64,000 nt of DNA from Holdemania massiliensis. GTDB taxonomy: Bacteria > Bacillota_I > Bacilli_A > Erysipelotrichales > Erysipelotrichaceae. The number at the start of each line of letters is the position of its first letter. Position 1 is the stretch's first letter. The notes beneath the pieces were generated by a model, which saw only the letters and a list, made by a program, of their open reading frames with translations, was not told the DNA's origin and did no database searches. Both the position numbers and the translations under genes were made by a program. This document shows, piece by piece, positions 54,423 to 63,179 of this stretch. The stretch spans positions 3,844,001 through 3,908,000 of the forward strand of contig NZ_JAKNTK010000001.1 in NCBI RefSeq assembly GCF_022440805.1, given 5' to 3'.

Positions 54423-56410
54423 CGCTGGAACTCCTTAATCAATTGTTTTTCGGTAATTGTGATGAAGGTTGGACGGCCATGCGGACAATGGTAAGGCTGT
54501 TCACAATGCGCCAGCTGTTCGATGACCTCCTGCATTTCCCCTAACGACAGCACACGGTTAAACCGGATTGAGTGGTGGCAGGCGATCGTTGCCAGACGAT
54601 GCCGCTGCAGATCTTCGGCCCGAACTTCCCGGCCATCCTTCCACAAATCAAGAACATCCTGCAGAAAGGCCTGTTCATCAATTTCACTCATCCAGGCCGG
54701 CAGCTGACGGCAGATCAGACTGTTCTGCCCAAAGTTTTCCAGATGGATGTGCATCGGTTCCAGCAGTTCGTTCATTTCCTGCAGCCGTGCGGCAACAGAA
54801 GCGCTGCCTTCCAAAATGATCGGCACAAGCAAATCCTGCATCGTCGGCTCCTGATCCAGAAAGCGCTGCTGAACTTCCTCAAAATGAACGCGTTCCTGGG
54901 CGGCATGCTGATCAATGATATATAAGGCATGCTCATCCTGAGCGAGGATGTATTTGCCGTGCATCTGGGCCAGCACCTGCATCTGCGGAAAGGCTTTGCG
55001 CGGAACTGTCTGCAAGGTTTCTTCCGCGGCTTCTGTCTGACTCACCCGCGGATCGAGCGGTTCGCTGACCGGTTCCTGATCGGACAAGGCCTCGGCAGCC
55101 GAAGCCGTATTTTTTTTAACCGGACTTCCTGCGCTGAAATCCGGAAGCTTCGCCATCACTTCGCCTTTTAAATCCTCAGGCAGAATTTCTTCCTTGTCCT
55201 TTCCTGCCATCAGGGGCTGAGGCTGTGATATTTCCCGGGAAAGCGACGCGGCGATAAATTCGCGCTGTCGCTGCTCGTTCATTACTTCGGCCTGCCGCCG
55301 CCATTCTTTGGCTTCAACGGAATCTTCCCGAACCTGATCTTTCACACTCTCGGCAGGCACTTCAAACAGCTGCGGCATTTCCACTTTCTCGCGCGGCGTA
55401 TCAATCCGCATGACTTCCGGTGCCTGCATGTGCTCCCGCAAGGTGCGGGTCAGCGTATCCCGGATTAAAAATTCCAGCTGCTGCTCCTTGGAAAGCCGGA
55501 TTTCCCATTTGGACGGATGGACATTGACGTCGCACAGATGGCTGTCCATCTCGATATCCAGCACGACGATCGGATACCGATCCTGCGGAATATAATTTTT
55601 ATACGCTTCCAGAATCGCTTTCTGGATCCGGTAAGAGCGGATCATCCGGCGGTTGATGAAGACCGTCATGTAATTCCGGCTGGCGCGGGTCTGAGAAGGC
55701 AGCGCCATCAGACCACGGACGGTATAGTCAAAATCCTGACCATCGACCTCAATGCACTGACGCGCCAGATCACGGCCGTAGATGATCGCCATCACTTCCA
55801 GCAGGCTGCCGTTGCCGGCGCTGCGGAAGACCTCCTTGCCATCGTGAACAAGCCGGAACGCGACGTTCGGATAGCTCAGCGCGAACTTCTGGATCACATC
55901 CAGGATCAGTGAAGTTTCATACGGGATCGACTTCAGGTGCTTAAGCCGGGCCGGTGTTTTCTGAAACAGACCGCTGACGGTGATCTGCGTTCCCTGGTTG
56001 CAGGGATAAGGACGGGCGGACTGACGTTGCCCATAGCGAATTTCCACGCGCGTGGAGTCTTCGCCGTTGTTCGTCAACAGCGTCAGATTGGATACCGAGG
56101 CAATCGAAGGCAGTGCTTCCCCGCGAAACCCCAGCGTGTGAATCGCCCACAGATCCTCGGTCGTTTTAATCTTACTGGTCGCATGCCGTTCAAAACACAG
56201 ACAGGCATCTTCCCGATCCATTCCAATCCCGTTGTCGATCACTTCCATCAGCTCTGTGCCGCCTTGGTTGATATTGACTTCAATCCGTGTCGCCTGGGCA
56301 TCCAGCGCGTTTTCAACCAGCTCTTTGATGACGCCCATCGGCCGCTCGACAACCTCCCCAGCGGCGATCATATTGGTTAAATGCGCATCCAGCTGCTGTA
56401 TTTTTGCCAT
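54419..56410 (-). CDS. mutL: DNA mismatch repair protein MutL
   Basis: The 663-residue GHKL ATPase works with MutS. It has ENALDAQATRIEV, NGIGMDREDAC, FERHATSKI and GFRGEALPSI. The C-terminal endonuclease metal motif is DQHAAQERVHFEE, and CPHGRPT is also present. The endonuclease motif fits a system without MutH, as is usual in Bacillota. The middle linker (~330-470) is acidic. It overlaps miaA by 4 nt. AAGGTG precedes the ATG. Confidence 0.98.
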   Translation of the reverse strand: MAKIQQLDAHLTNMIAAGEVVERPMGVIKELVENALDAQATRIEVNINQGGTELMEVIDNGIGMDREDACLCFERHATSKIKTTEDLWAIHTLGFRGEALPSIASVSNLTLLTNNGEDSTRVEIRYGQRQSARPYPCNQGTQITVSGLFQKTPARLKHLKSIPYETSLILDVIQKFALSYPNVAFRLVHDGKEVFRSAGNGSLLEVMAIIYGRDLARQCIEVDGQDFDYTVRGLMALPSQTRASRNYMTVFINRRMIRSYRIQKAILEAYKNYIPQDRYPIVVLDIEMDSHLCDVNVHPSKWEIRLSKEQQLEFLIRDTLTRTLREHMQAPEVMRIDTPREKVEMPQLFEVPAESVKDQVREDSVEAKEWRRQAEVMNEQRQREFIAASLSREISQPQPLMAGKDKEEILPEDLKGEVMAKLPDFSAGSPVKKNTASAAEALSDQEPVSEPLDPRVSQTEAAEETLQTVPRKAFPQMQVLAQMHGKYILAQDEHALYIIDQHAAQERVHFEEVQQRFLDQEPTMQDLLVPIILEGSASVAARLQEMNELLEPMHIHLENFGQNSLICRQLPAWMSEIDEQAFLQDVLDLWKDGREVRAEDLQRHRLATIACHHSIRFNRVLSLGEMQEVIEQLAHCEQPYHCPHGRPTFITITEKQLIKEFQR

Positions 56411-56445
56411 CGTTATTCACCTTCCTGTTCCTTTCACTGAAGCGT

Positions 56446-56814
56446 TTATTCTGATTCCTTCTGATGTCCCTGCCGCAGAAATTCATAAAATGCAAAGCCA
56501 ATGGAAATAATCGTCAATAAACCGACGATCATTTCCGAAAGATTATTCGCATATTCAGCCTGCCCCGGATCTACCAGTGCCAGCACCAGGAAATATAGGC
56601 ACCAGATAAATCCCAGCATCAACATTCCAAATGTCGTATAGGTCAGAATCCTCGATCCCGTTTTCCATCGCTTCCGGCCTTGTTCCAGCTGCTTCGGCGT
56701 ATAATGAAAATCAGGATTTTTCCGATGCCGCCGCTGCTGACGAAGCAAACCCGCAAGAAGTCCGAGAATTAAACCCTGGCTGAGCGCCAGACAGATCATT
56801 CTAAAAATATCCAT
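56446..56814 (-). CDS. Small membrane protein between mutS and mutL
   Basis: 122 residues with three hydrophobic helices (~5-22, ~60-80, ~95-112), a basic loop between the first two and a charged C-terminus. No family is recognised. It sits 35 bp upstream of mutL in the mismatch repair cluster, where no such gene is normally expected, so it is probably co-expressed with mutL by position rather than function. Confidence 0.65.
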   Translation of the reverse strand: MDIFRMICLALSQGLILGLLAGLLRQQRRHRKNPDFHYTPKQLEQGRKRWKTGSRILTYTTFGMLMLGFIWCLYFLVLALVDPGQAEYANNLSEMIVGLLTIISIGFAFYEFLRQGHQKESE

Positions 56815-56900
56815 GATTTCCTCATTTCTGTTTTCTTAAATTCGATATCCTGATATCGGGTATCCATCGCAAATGCCGGAAAAGGGCAACGCAAGAACCG

Positions 56901-59432
56901 CTAGGCTTTCTGCGCTTCGCTTAATTCCTGCTTTAAATCCATGATCATCTGCAGGGCCTGAAGCGGAGAGAGCTGATTGGGATCCACCATCTCCAGTTTA
57001 TCCAGAACGCCCTGTTCTTTAACCGGCGCCTTGACCATTTCCACAATCCCTAACGACTGCTGAACCACCCGCTTCTTGGATTCATATTCGGCTAACAGAT
57101 CCCCTGCCCGATCCAGTACCGCATCTGGCAGCTTCGCCAGGCGGGCTACGTTAATCCCATAGGAACGATCTGCCTTGCCCTTCTTTACGCGGTACATAAA
57201 CGTAACATGACCGTTGTCCTCATGCACCTCAACATGCACATTCTTCACCACCGGCAGACTTTCATCCAGTGAAGTCAGCTCATGGTAATGGGTTGAGAAC
57301 AAGGTTTTCGCATGAATGCACACAGCGATGTATTCGATCATCGCCTGGGCCAGCGCCATGCCGTCATACGTGGAAGTCCCGCGTCCGATCTCATCAAACA
57401 GGATGAGGGAATGTTCAGTTGCCTGTGATAACGCGTTATTGGCCTCCGTCATTTCCACCATGAACGTCGATTGTCCGGACAGGATATCGTCGCTTGCTCC
57501 GATGCGGGTGAATATCTTATCGAAAATCGGCATTTCGCATTTCTTCGCCGGAACAAAACAGCCGATCTGCGCCATCAGGATGATCAGCGCTACCTGCCGC
57601 ATATAGGTGCTTTTACCACCCATATTCGGGCCGGTGATAATCAAGATCTGATTTTCTTTGTCCATCGCCAAACTGTTGGACACATAGCGGTTGGTGCTGA
57701 TCTTTTCCAGGATTGGGTGCCGGCCTTCTTCAATTTTCAGCTCATCCTCAGTAAACACCGGACGGACATAACCGTTGTCCGCACTGATCGACGAAAGGGC
57801 GTAATACACATCCATGTTCGCCAACATCAGAGCCAGCTTCTGCAGCTTTGGCAGATAACTGCGGATCTGTTCGAGGAGGTTAGCAAACAGCTCGGTTTCC
57901 AAGCGGATGGAACGTTCTTCCGCATGCAGAATCGCATCTTCTTTTTCTTTCAGTTCAGAGGTAATGTAGCGCTCGGCATTGGTCAAGGTCTGCTTGCGGA
58001 CATAGCCGTACTCTTCCTTCACCTGCGCCACCGCACCTTTGGACACTTCAATATAATAACCGAAAACTCGGTTATACCCAATTTTCAGCGTCTTGATGCC
58101 GGTCCGTTCCCGTTCATAGTTTTCCTGCTGAAGGATCCAGTTTTTCCCATCCTTCTGGGCGCTGCGGTATTCATCCAGCTGTTCGCTGAAGCCTTCCGCA
58201 AACATCCCGCCTTCTTTCACCGACACCGGCGGATTTTCCACAAACGCCCCGTCCAACAGCTCGGTCAATGACAGGCAGCAGTCGATATCCTGATATTCCT
58301 GAAATACCGGAGCGTCATGAAACAAAGTGATGATATCCGGCACCTGACTGAGTGTTTTCTGCAGGCGCTGGCAGTCAATCGCATTCGCTGAGCCATAGGC
58401 AACACGGGCGATCAGCCGTTCCATATCATAAATCTGATTCAGCTTATCCTTCAGATCCTCACGAACCAAATAATTCTTCATTAAATAATCAAGCCGGTCC
58501 TGCCGGAACAGGATTTTCTTTTTATCGACCAATGGCCGTTCAATCCATTTTTTCAACAGACGCGAGCCCATCGCGCTTTGACAATGATCGAGGAATGACC
58601 ACAGCGTTTCCGATTTGCTTTGGGTACGCAGCGGGACGACGAGTTCCAGATTTTGCTGGGTCGAGAAGTCCATATACAGCACATCATTTTCATTCTCAAT
58701 TTCAACGGTTTGTAAATGGTGCATCATCCGTTTCTGCGTTTCGATCAGATAGTTCAGCATTAAGCCGTAAGCTTCCCGCTGCGGCGCTTCGGTTACCTCT
58801 TCGCACAACGGCAGATAGTCCTCTCCGATCTGATCCTCACTGCAGTAGGAAATCGCCACGGCCGACAGATCGCGGACACCGCGGATGTATTTCTCATCGA
58901 AGCCTTCTTTAACAACAATCTCCCGAATGTTGTTTTTTAATAAGGTCTGCTGCAAATGAAGAATGTTGCGCGGAATGTGGGTAACGGTAGTTTCTCCAGT
59001 GGACATTTCACAGATCGACAGCGCCAGCCCATATTGATAATCCACAACCGCCGCCAGATAAATACTGGAGCGTTCATCGAATAATTCATCAATCACAGTT
59101 CCCGGCGTGACGACTTTGATGACATCGCGTTTGACTAATCCTTTGGCCAGTGCCGGATCTTCCATCTGTTCCACAATCGCTACTTTATAGCCTTTTTGAA
59201 CTAACCGCTGAATATATCCCGTCACGGCATGAAAAGGAACGCCGCACATCGGCACGCGATCCTTCACCCCGGCATTTCTGCCGGTCAGAACCAAATCCAG
59301 CTCACAGGATGCAATCTTGGCATCCTCAAAAAACATTTCATAAAAGTCGCCCAGACGATAAAAAACCAGGGCGTCCTGATAGTTCTTTTTCACCTCCAGA
59401 TACTGCTGCATCATCGGCGTATATTGTTCCAT
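56901..59432 (-). CDS. mutS: DNA mismatch repair protein MutS
   Basis: 843 residues from the ATG at 59432; AGAGGTG lies 6 nt upstream, and the GTG three codons earlier overlaps it. The mismatch-reading GDFYEMFFED is near residue 30. The ATPase domain has TGPNMGGKSTYMRQ, ILFDEIGRGTSTYDG and FSTHYHELT. Length and order are those of bacterial MutS. It starts the cluster mutS, a small membrane gene, mutL, miaA and tcdA. It is divergent from the DJ-1 gene. Confidence 0.98.
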   Translation of the reverse strand: MEQYTPMMQQYLEVKKNYQDALVFYRLGDFYEMFFEDAKIASCELDLVLTGRNAGVKDRVPMCGVPFHAVTGYIQRLVQKGYKVAIVEQMEDPALAKGLVKRDVIKVVTPGTVIDELFDERSSIYLAAVVDYQYGLALSICEMSTGETTVTHIPRNILHLQQTLLKNNIREIVVKEGFDEKYIRGVRDLSAVAISYCSEDQIGEDYLPLCEEVTEAPQREAYGLMLNYLIETQKRMMHHLQTVEIENENDVLYMDFSTQQNLELVVPLRTQSKSETLWSFLDHCQSAMGSRLLKKWIERPLVDKKKILFRQDRLDYLMKNYLVREDLKDKLNQIYDMERLIARVAYGSANAIDCQRLQKTLSQVPDIITLFHDAPVFQEYQDIDCCLSLTELLDGAFVENPPVSVKEGGMFAEGFSEQLDEYRSAQKDGKNWILQQENYERERTGIKTLKIGYNRVFGYYIEVSKGAVAQVKEEYGYVRKQTLTNAERYITSELKEKEDAILHAEERSIRLETELFANLLEQIRSYLPKLQKLALMLANMDVYYALSSISADNGYVRPVFTEDELKIEEGRHPILEKISTNRYVSNSLAMDKENQILIITGPNMGGKSTYMRQVALIILMAQIGCFVPAKKCEMPIFDKIFTRIGASDDILSGQSTFMVEMTEANNALSQATEHSLILFDEIGRGTSTYDGMALAQAMIEYIAVCIHAKTLFSTHYHELTSLDESLPVVKNVHVEVHEDNGHVTFMYRVKKGKADRSYGINVARLAKLPDAVLDRAGDLLAEYESKKRVVQQSLGIVEMVKAPVKEQGVLDKLEMVDPNQLSPLQALQMIMDLKQELSEAQKA

Positions 59433-59530
59433 ATTCTTCACCTCTAAAAAAACTGTTCTTATTATACCATTATTTTTTCTGCGGGTCAGGGGAGTTTTGG
59501 GTTTATAATAAGGAAAATGGAGGTGCGGAT

Positions 59531-60064
59531 ATGCGAATTTGTACGATTTTAGGAAAGGGCTATGAGGAGATCGAAGCCATTGGTACGCTGGCGTTGTTAA
59601 AACGCAGCGGTCTGGAAGCCGATCTGTTTGGAATCAGCGGTGAAAAAACATCCGGAAAGCATGACCTGCCGATCTGCGATCTGCTTGCGTTGGATAAACT
59701 TCAGCCGGAAAATTACGACTGCCTGCTTCTGCCAGGCGGGCCGCATTATGTTTTGTTGGAAGAGAGCGAACAGGTAAAACAAATCATCCTGAAATTCAGA
59801 GAACTGGATAAGCCGATTGCCGCGATTTGTGCTGCCCCGACGATCTTAGGACATATGGGCTTATTAAAGGGAAAACGCTACACTTGCTTTACAAGCATGA
59901 ATGAAGATTTTGGCGGCACCTATGTTGATCAGTACACGGTCACTGACGGCAATCTGATCACCGGGCGCAGCGCTGCAGCCACGATTGACTTCGCGTTTGC
60001 GATCATTGAGAAACTGCAGGGTTCAGCTCAAAAAGAAGTGATTCAGAAACAAATTTACTATTGA
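59531..60064 (+). CDS. DJ-1/PfpI-family protein
   Basis: 177 residues from the ATG at 59531 (GGAGGTG 6 nt upstream). GKGYEEIEAIG holds the conserved Glu and IAAICAAPTIL the nucleophilic Cys at the elbow; GRSAAATIDFA near the C-terminus fits. Members include deglycases and stress proteins; the exact activity is not inferable. It is monocistronic and followed by a terminator. Confidence 0.92.
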   Translation: MRICTILGKGYEEIEAIGTLALLKRSGLEADLFGISGEKTSGKHDLPICDLLALDKLQPENYDCLLLPGGPHYVLLEESEQVKQIILKFRELDKPIAAICAAPTILGHMGLLKGKRYTCFTSMNEDFGGTYVDQYTVTDGNLITGRSAAATIDFAFAIIEKLQGSAQKEVIQKQIYY

Positions 60065-60076
60065 TTGCTTCCTAAA

Positions 60077-60107
60077 AAAAGACACGCTGGTTTTCAGGGT
60101 GTCTTTT
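60077..60107 (+). terminator. Terminator after the DJ-1 gene
   Basis: AAAAGACAC (60077-60085) pairs with GTGTCTTTT (60099-60107). A very similar hairpin recurs at 61076-61105. Confidence 0.82.
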
Positions 60108-60125
60108 GTCTGCCATGTTATGACT

Positions 60126-60176
60126 ATGAATACAAGATCTTATTTATTATCTGTGAAACAGGCGGCTTAGGGACAG
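60126..60176. repeat. Duplicated 3' end of the ABC-F gene, left copy
   Basis: Aligns with 63129-63179 at 45 of 51 positions, exactly 3003 bp apart. On minus it still encodes KLSLSRLFHR plus stop, a copy of the C-terminus of the ABC-F ATPase. Confidence 0.85.
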
Positions 60177-60177
60177 T

Positions 60178-60822
60178 TTACTTTGGCCAATTTATATCGT
60201 ACAATATAGCGATTTTATTAATTAATTCCTCCGTAAAATTGATATCGCTATTAAATCGTAAAATTATCATTCTCTTCCCTGACAACAAATAAATTGCATT
60301 TTGTTCTCTATGCTCCGATGGGAATGTATAATCGAGAGCTTTTATCGAGTAAGCTAAATCTGATTTCCATTGCGTTGCATTCAACAAATTTAGGTTTTGA
60401 CAATATTCATTAAGTTTTGATTCATTAAATTGATTGGGATAAATTGTCATTCCGATTTCTCTCAAGTAGCTTATAATCGGATCACTTTCAAAATCAATAA
60501 CTTGCAGGTATATCTCAGCAGTCCTCTTCAAGTCTGAAGTAAACCCAGATAAATTTAAACTATATCTCAAATTACCCATGGAATCGACCACGGAGAGCTT
60601 ACGTTCAACTGTTTCATTAACAAAACCAAAATCTGTCATATGAATTATCTGTGGCACTTCTTGTTGTATATCATGATTTGACGCGTATATTAATAACCCT
60701 AATAAAATTAGAGTTACAAAGAAAGAATGATTAATTCTTCTTGAATTTCTTCTAATAATTTCAGCTTGTGTATAGGTTATTCCTAAAGCTGACATAAACT
60801 TCTCTTTGATTTTCTTAAACAT
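60178..60822 (-). CDS. AT-rich single-span membrane protein of unknown function
   Basis: 214 residues from the ATG at 60822 (GAGGG upstream overlaps the alternative ATG at 60834). A hydrophobic helix at ~30-50 follows a basic N-terminal region; the rest is a soluble domain outside or inside the membrane. I do not recognise the family. The coding sequence is AT-richer than the surroundings, and its stop codon touches the left ABC-F repeat, so it belongs to the inserted segment. Confidence 0.65.
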   Translation of the reverse strand: MFKKIKEKFMSALGITYTQAEIIRRNSRRINHSFFVTLILLGLLIYASNHDIQQEVPQIIHMTDFGFVNETVERKLSVVDSMGNLRYSLNLSGFTSDLKRTAEIYLQVIDFESDPIISYLREIGMTIYPNQFNESKLNEYCQNLNLLNATQWKSDLAYSIKALDYTFPSEHREQNAIYLLSGKRMIILRFNSDINFTEELINKIAILYDINWPK

Positions 60823-61075
60823 AATTTCCCTCATTTTATTATTAATACGTTGCCTGTATAAAATCGGATAGAGGCTAATAATTAGAATATTTCGCTTCCT
60901 CTACAGAACTGTGCTTACCTTCGCGCACGACTCCTCATTAGTTTTCTATTGTTACAGGCAATATTGCGTAAATGTTGGATTACCTGCTCTACTCTACTTT
61001 TATTATTAATGGCTTTATTCATATCTTGATAGTTACTTACTTTCAACTATCCTTCTTGACTGCCCACCACATTAT

Positions 61076-61105
61076 AAAAGACACTCTAATTTCAGGGTGT
61101 CTTTT
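61076..61105. terminator. Terminator after the AAA-ATPase gene
   Basis: AAAAGACAC (61076-61084) pairs with GTGTCTTTT (61097-61105). The loop and the CAGGGTGTCTTTT arm resemble the DJ-1 terminator at 60077-60107. Confidence 0.75.
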
Positions 61106-61107
61106 TT

Positions 61108-62967
61108 CTACGCGGAAATAATCTCCACAAGTTTGCCGCTGAAGGCAGCTCCAAAGAGAATGATCTCATGAACGCCCGCATCCCGAAGCTGCTGATCATA
61201 TTGTTTCTTCTTAATCTGATCCAGTGCTTCATTGGCCATTTTTTTCAACTCTTCCGCGGTACCGTGCTGAGCTGCCTTTAACTCGATAAGAATCCCCGGC
61301 AATTTTGCCTGTTTTGGAAACAGACAAAGATCATAACGACCCAGACCTGATTCTTTATTGGATAACACTTGATACCGATTATCCAGCGTGGCAAGCAATC
61401 CGAGCATAAGTCCATGATAAAAGGTTTCCTTTGCCGTATCATAATAGCTTACAGAGGTCTTCAGCAATTTACTTAAATGTTCCCGCAGACTTTCTGCATC
61501 GCCCGCATAGATTGCCTGTTGAATCGCAATCGACGTCGATTGCGGAATCAGTTCCGAAAACTGATTTAATATCTCACTTTGGTAAACAAAACGAATCTCT
61601 TGGTTCGGCAGTGCCACCTGACACATATTTCCCATACCAAACGACTTGCTTTCGATGGCCTTTAAATAACCTGAAACCAATAAGAAACTGTAAATTGACG
61701 AAGGATTATTCTTGATTTGAGGATAAATAACGCTGGTATCCACATAGGTGAGAATTGATTTTCCCTGAAGCAGTTCTGCCATCTGATCAAAAACTGTTGA
61801 ATCCGCATGATCCAGAACTTCTCCAATAATGTCATTCCCACTGGTTGAACCCCAATAAGCTCTGGCTTCACATGCATTATTAAAATAGTTAATCACTGAC
61901 CAGGGATTAAAAATTTCCGTTTCACCAAACCGATAACCGTCGTACCAGGCGCACAGTTCCGGCAGCTTATCCTCCGCTTGGTAATAGGCTGCCATGGCTT
62001 CTACTTCAGGTTTTGTAAAACCAAAGTATTCACTGTACTTCTTGTCCAAAACAGAATTGACCACAAGGTTATTTAAGCCGCTGAAAATACTTTCTTTTGC
62101 TACACGAAGAATTCCTGTCATAAAGCCATAGGCAAGATTACGATTATCTTTAAGCCCACTCGAAAAGAAATTGCGCATAAAGGAAACAACAGGTTCGTAA
62201 AACCCTGCTAAATAGCCTTGTTGAATCGGCGTATCATATTCATCAATAATGATCACTGCCGCTTCCCCATAGTGCTTATAAAGCATGGAAGATAGGACTT
62301 TCAGGGCCGATATATAATCAGTTTCCCCCGCTTTGCGGGAAACAATTTGTTGGTAAAAGTCCTTATCATAATCGCTGCACTGATCACTGGAAATCAACAC
62401 ATTGTGCCGCTGAAACTCTTCACTGATCAAAAGGGTCAGATGTTCATAGGTTTCTTCCCAAGTATTGCGCTTTATATCTTTGAAGCTGAGAAAAATAACG
62501 GGATATTTGCCCTGAACATCACGATATTTTTTCCCGCAGTGCCAAATTTTCATCGACTTAAAATAAACAGAAGTATCTTCTTCAGTCTTCTCAAAAAAGG
62601 TTCTCAGCATATCCATATTCAACGTTTTTCCAAATCGGCGCGGACGTGTAAAAAGTGACACCATTGGACGTTCGTCGATAAAATCCTTAATCATCATCGT
62701 TTTATCTACATAGTAATAGTTTGAAGAGGCTAAACGATAATCAGATACGCCGATAGGCAGCGGTAATTTTTCAGAATGGGCAGCTTTGCGATATGCCCCG
62801 GTTTTAAGCCTTCTGTCCAGGGGTCTCTTCACATCAGCTGGAATAATCCATATCCCTTTTTCTTTTCTGGCATTTTCAATTTTACCTTCTTTACAAAGCG
62901 TGGTGACAGCCCGCGGAGTAACATCCCAAAGTGCGGCCGCTTCTTTTACAGTGAGAATTTCTTTCAT
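61108..62967 (-). CDS. AAA-ATPase-like/PD-(D/E)XK nuclease-like protein with N-terminal HTH
   Basis: 619 residues. Residues ~1-50 form a MerR/excisionase-like HTH (TVKEAAALWDVTPRAVTTLCK). The ATPase part has TRPRRFGKTLNMDML (P-loop-like) and VIIIDEYDTPI (Walker B), as in the AAA-ATPase_like family common in gut bacteria. The C-terminus has GRYDLCLFPK and ILIELKA, a PD-(D/E)XK nuclease core. Such proteins are abundant and multi-copy in anaerobes; their role (mobile element, defence or toxin) is not established. The HTH fusion is unusual. Confidence 0.82.
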   Translation of the reverse strand: MKEILTVKEAAALWDVTPRAVTTLCKEGKIENARKEKGIWIIPADVKRPLDRRLKTGAYRKAAHSEKLPLPIGVSDYRLASSNYYYVDKTMMIKDFIDERPMVSLFTRPRRFGKTLNMDMLRTFFEKTEEDTSVYFKSMKIWHCGKKYRDVQGKYPVIFLSFKDIKRNTWEETYEHLTLLISEEFQRHNVLISSDQCSDYDKDFYQQIVSRKAGETDYISALKVLSSMLYKHYGEAAVIIIDEYDTPIQQGYLAGFYEPVVSFMRNFFSSGLKDNRNLAYGFMTGILRVAKESIFSGLNNLVVNSVLDKKYSEYFGFTKPEVEAMAAYYQAEDKLPELCAWYDGYRFGETEIFNPWSVINYFNNACEARAYWGSTSGNDIIGEVLDHADSTVFDQMAELLQGKSILTYVDTSVIYPQIKNNPSSIYSFLLVSGYLKAIESKSFGMGNMCQVALPNQEIRFVYQSEILNQFSELIPQSTSIAIQQAIYAGDAESLREHLSKLLKTSVSYYDTAKETFYHGLMLGLLATLDNRYQVLSNKESGLGRYDLCLFPKQAKLPGILIELKAAQHGTAEELKKMANEALDQIKKKQYDQQLRDAGVHEIILFGAAFSGKLVEIISA

Positions 62968-63128
62968 TACAATGCCCCCTTTGATATCCTGAATCTATTA
63001 TATCGGATTATCAGAAAAATATCATCTTTAAAAAGAAAAATATAATATCAGTTAAATATTTTTCTTTTTATATTTCTTTCTTTCCAATACTGCGGTTCTT
63101 TCCTGCTTCTTGTCGACTTACGATTGCG

Positions 63129-63179
63129 ATGAATACAGGATCTGATTTATTATCTGCGAAGCAAGCGGCTTAGCGACAG
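63129..63179. repeat. 3' end of the ABC-F gene, right copy
   Basis: Native end of the ABC-F frame, LSLSRLLRR plus stop, duplicated at 60126-60176. Confidence 0.85.

Noticed and set aside
59150..59530. Long N-terminal extension of the DJ-1 frame
   Set aside because: It overlaps mutS on minus and has no similarity to DJ-1; GGAGGTG marks the ATG at 59531.
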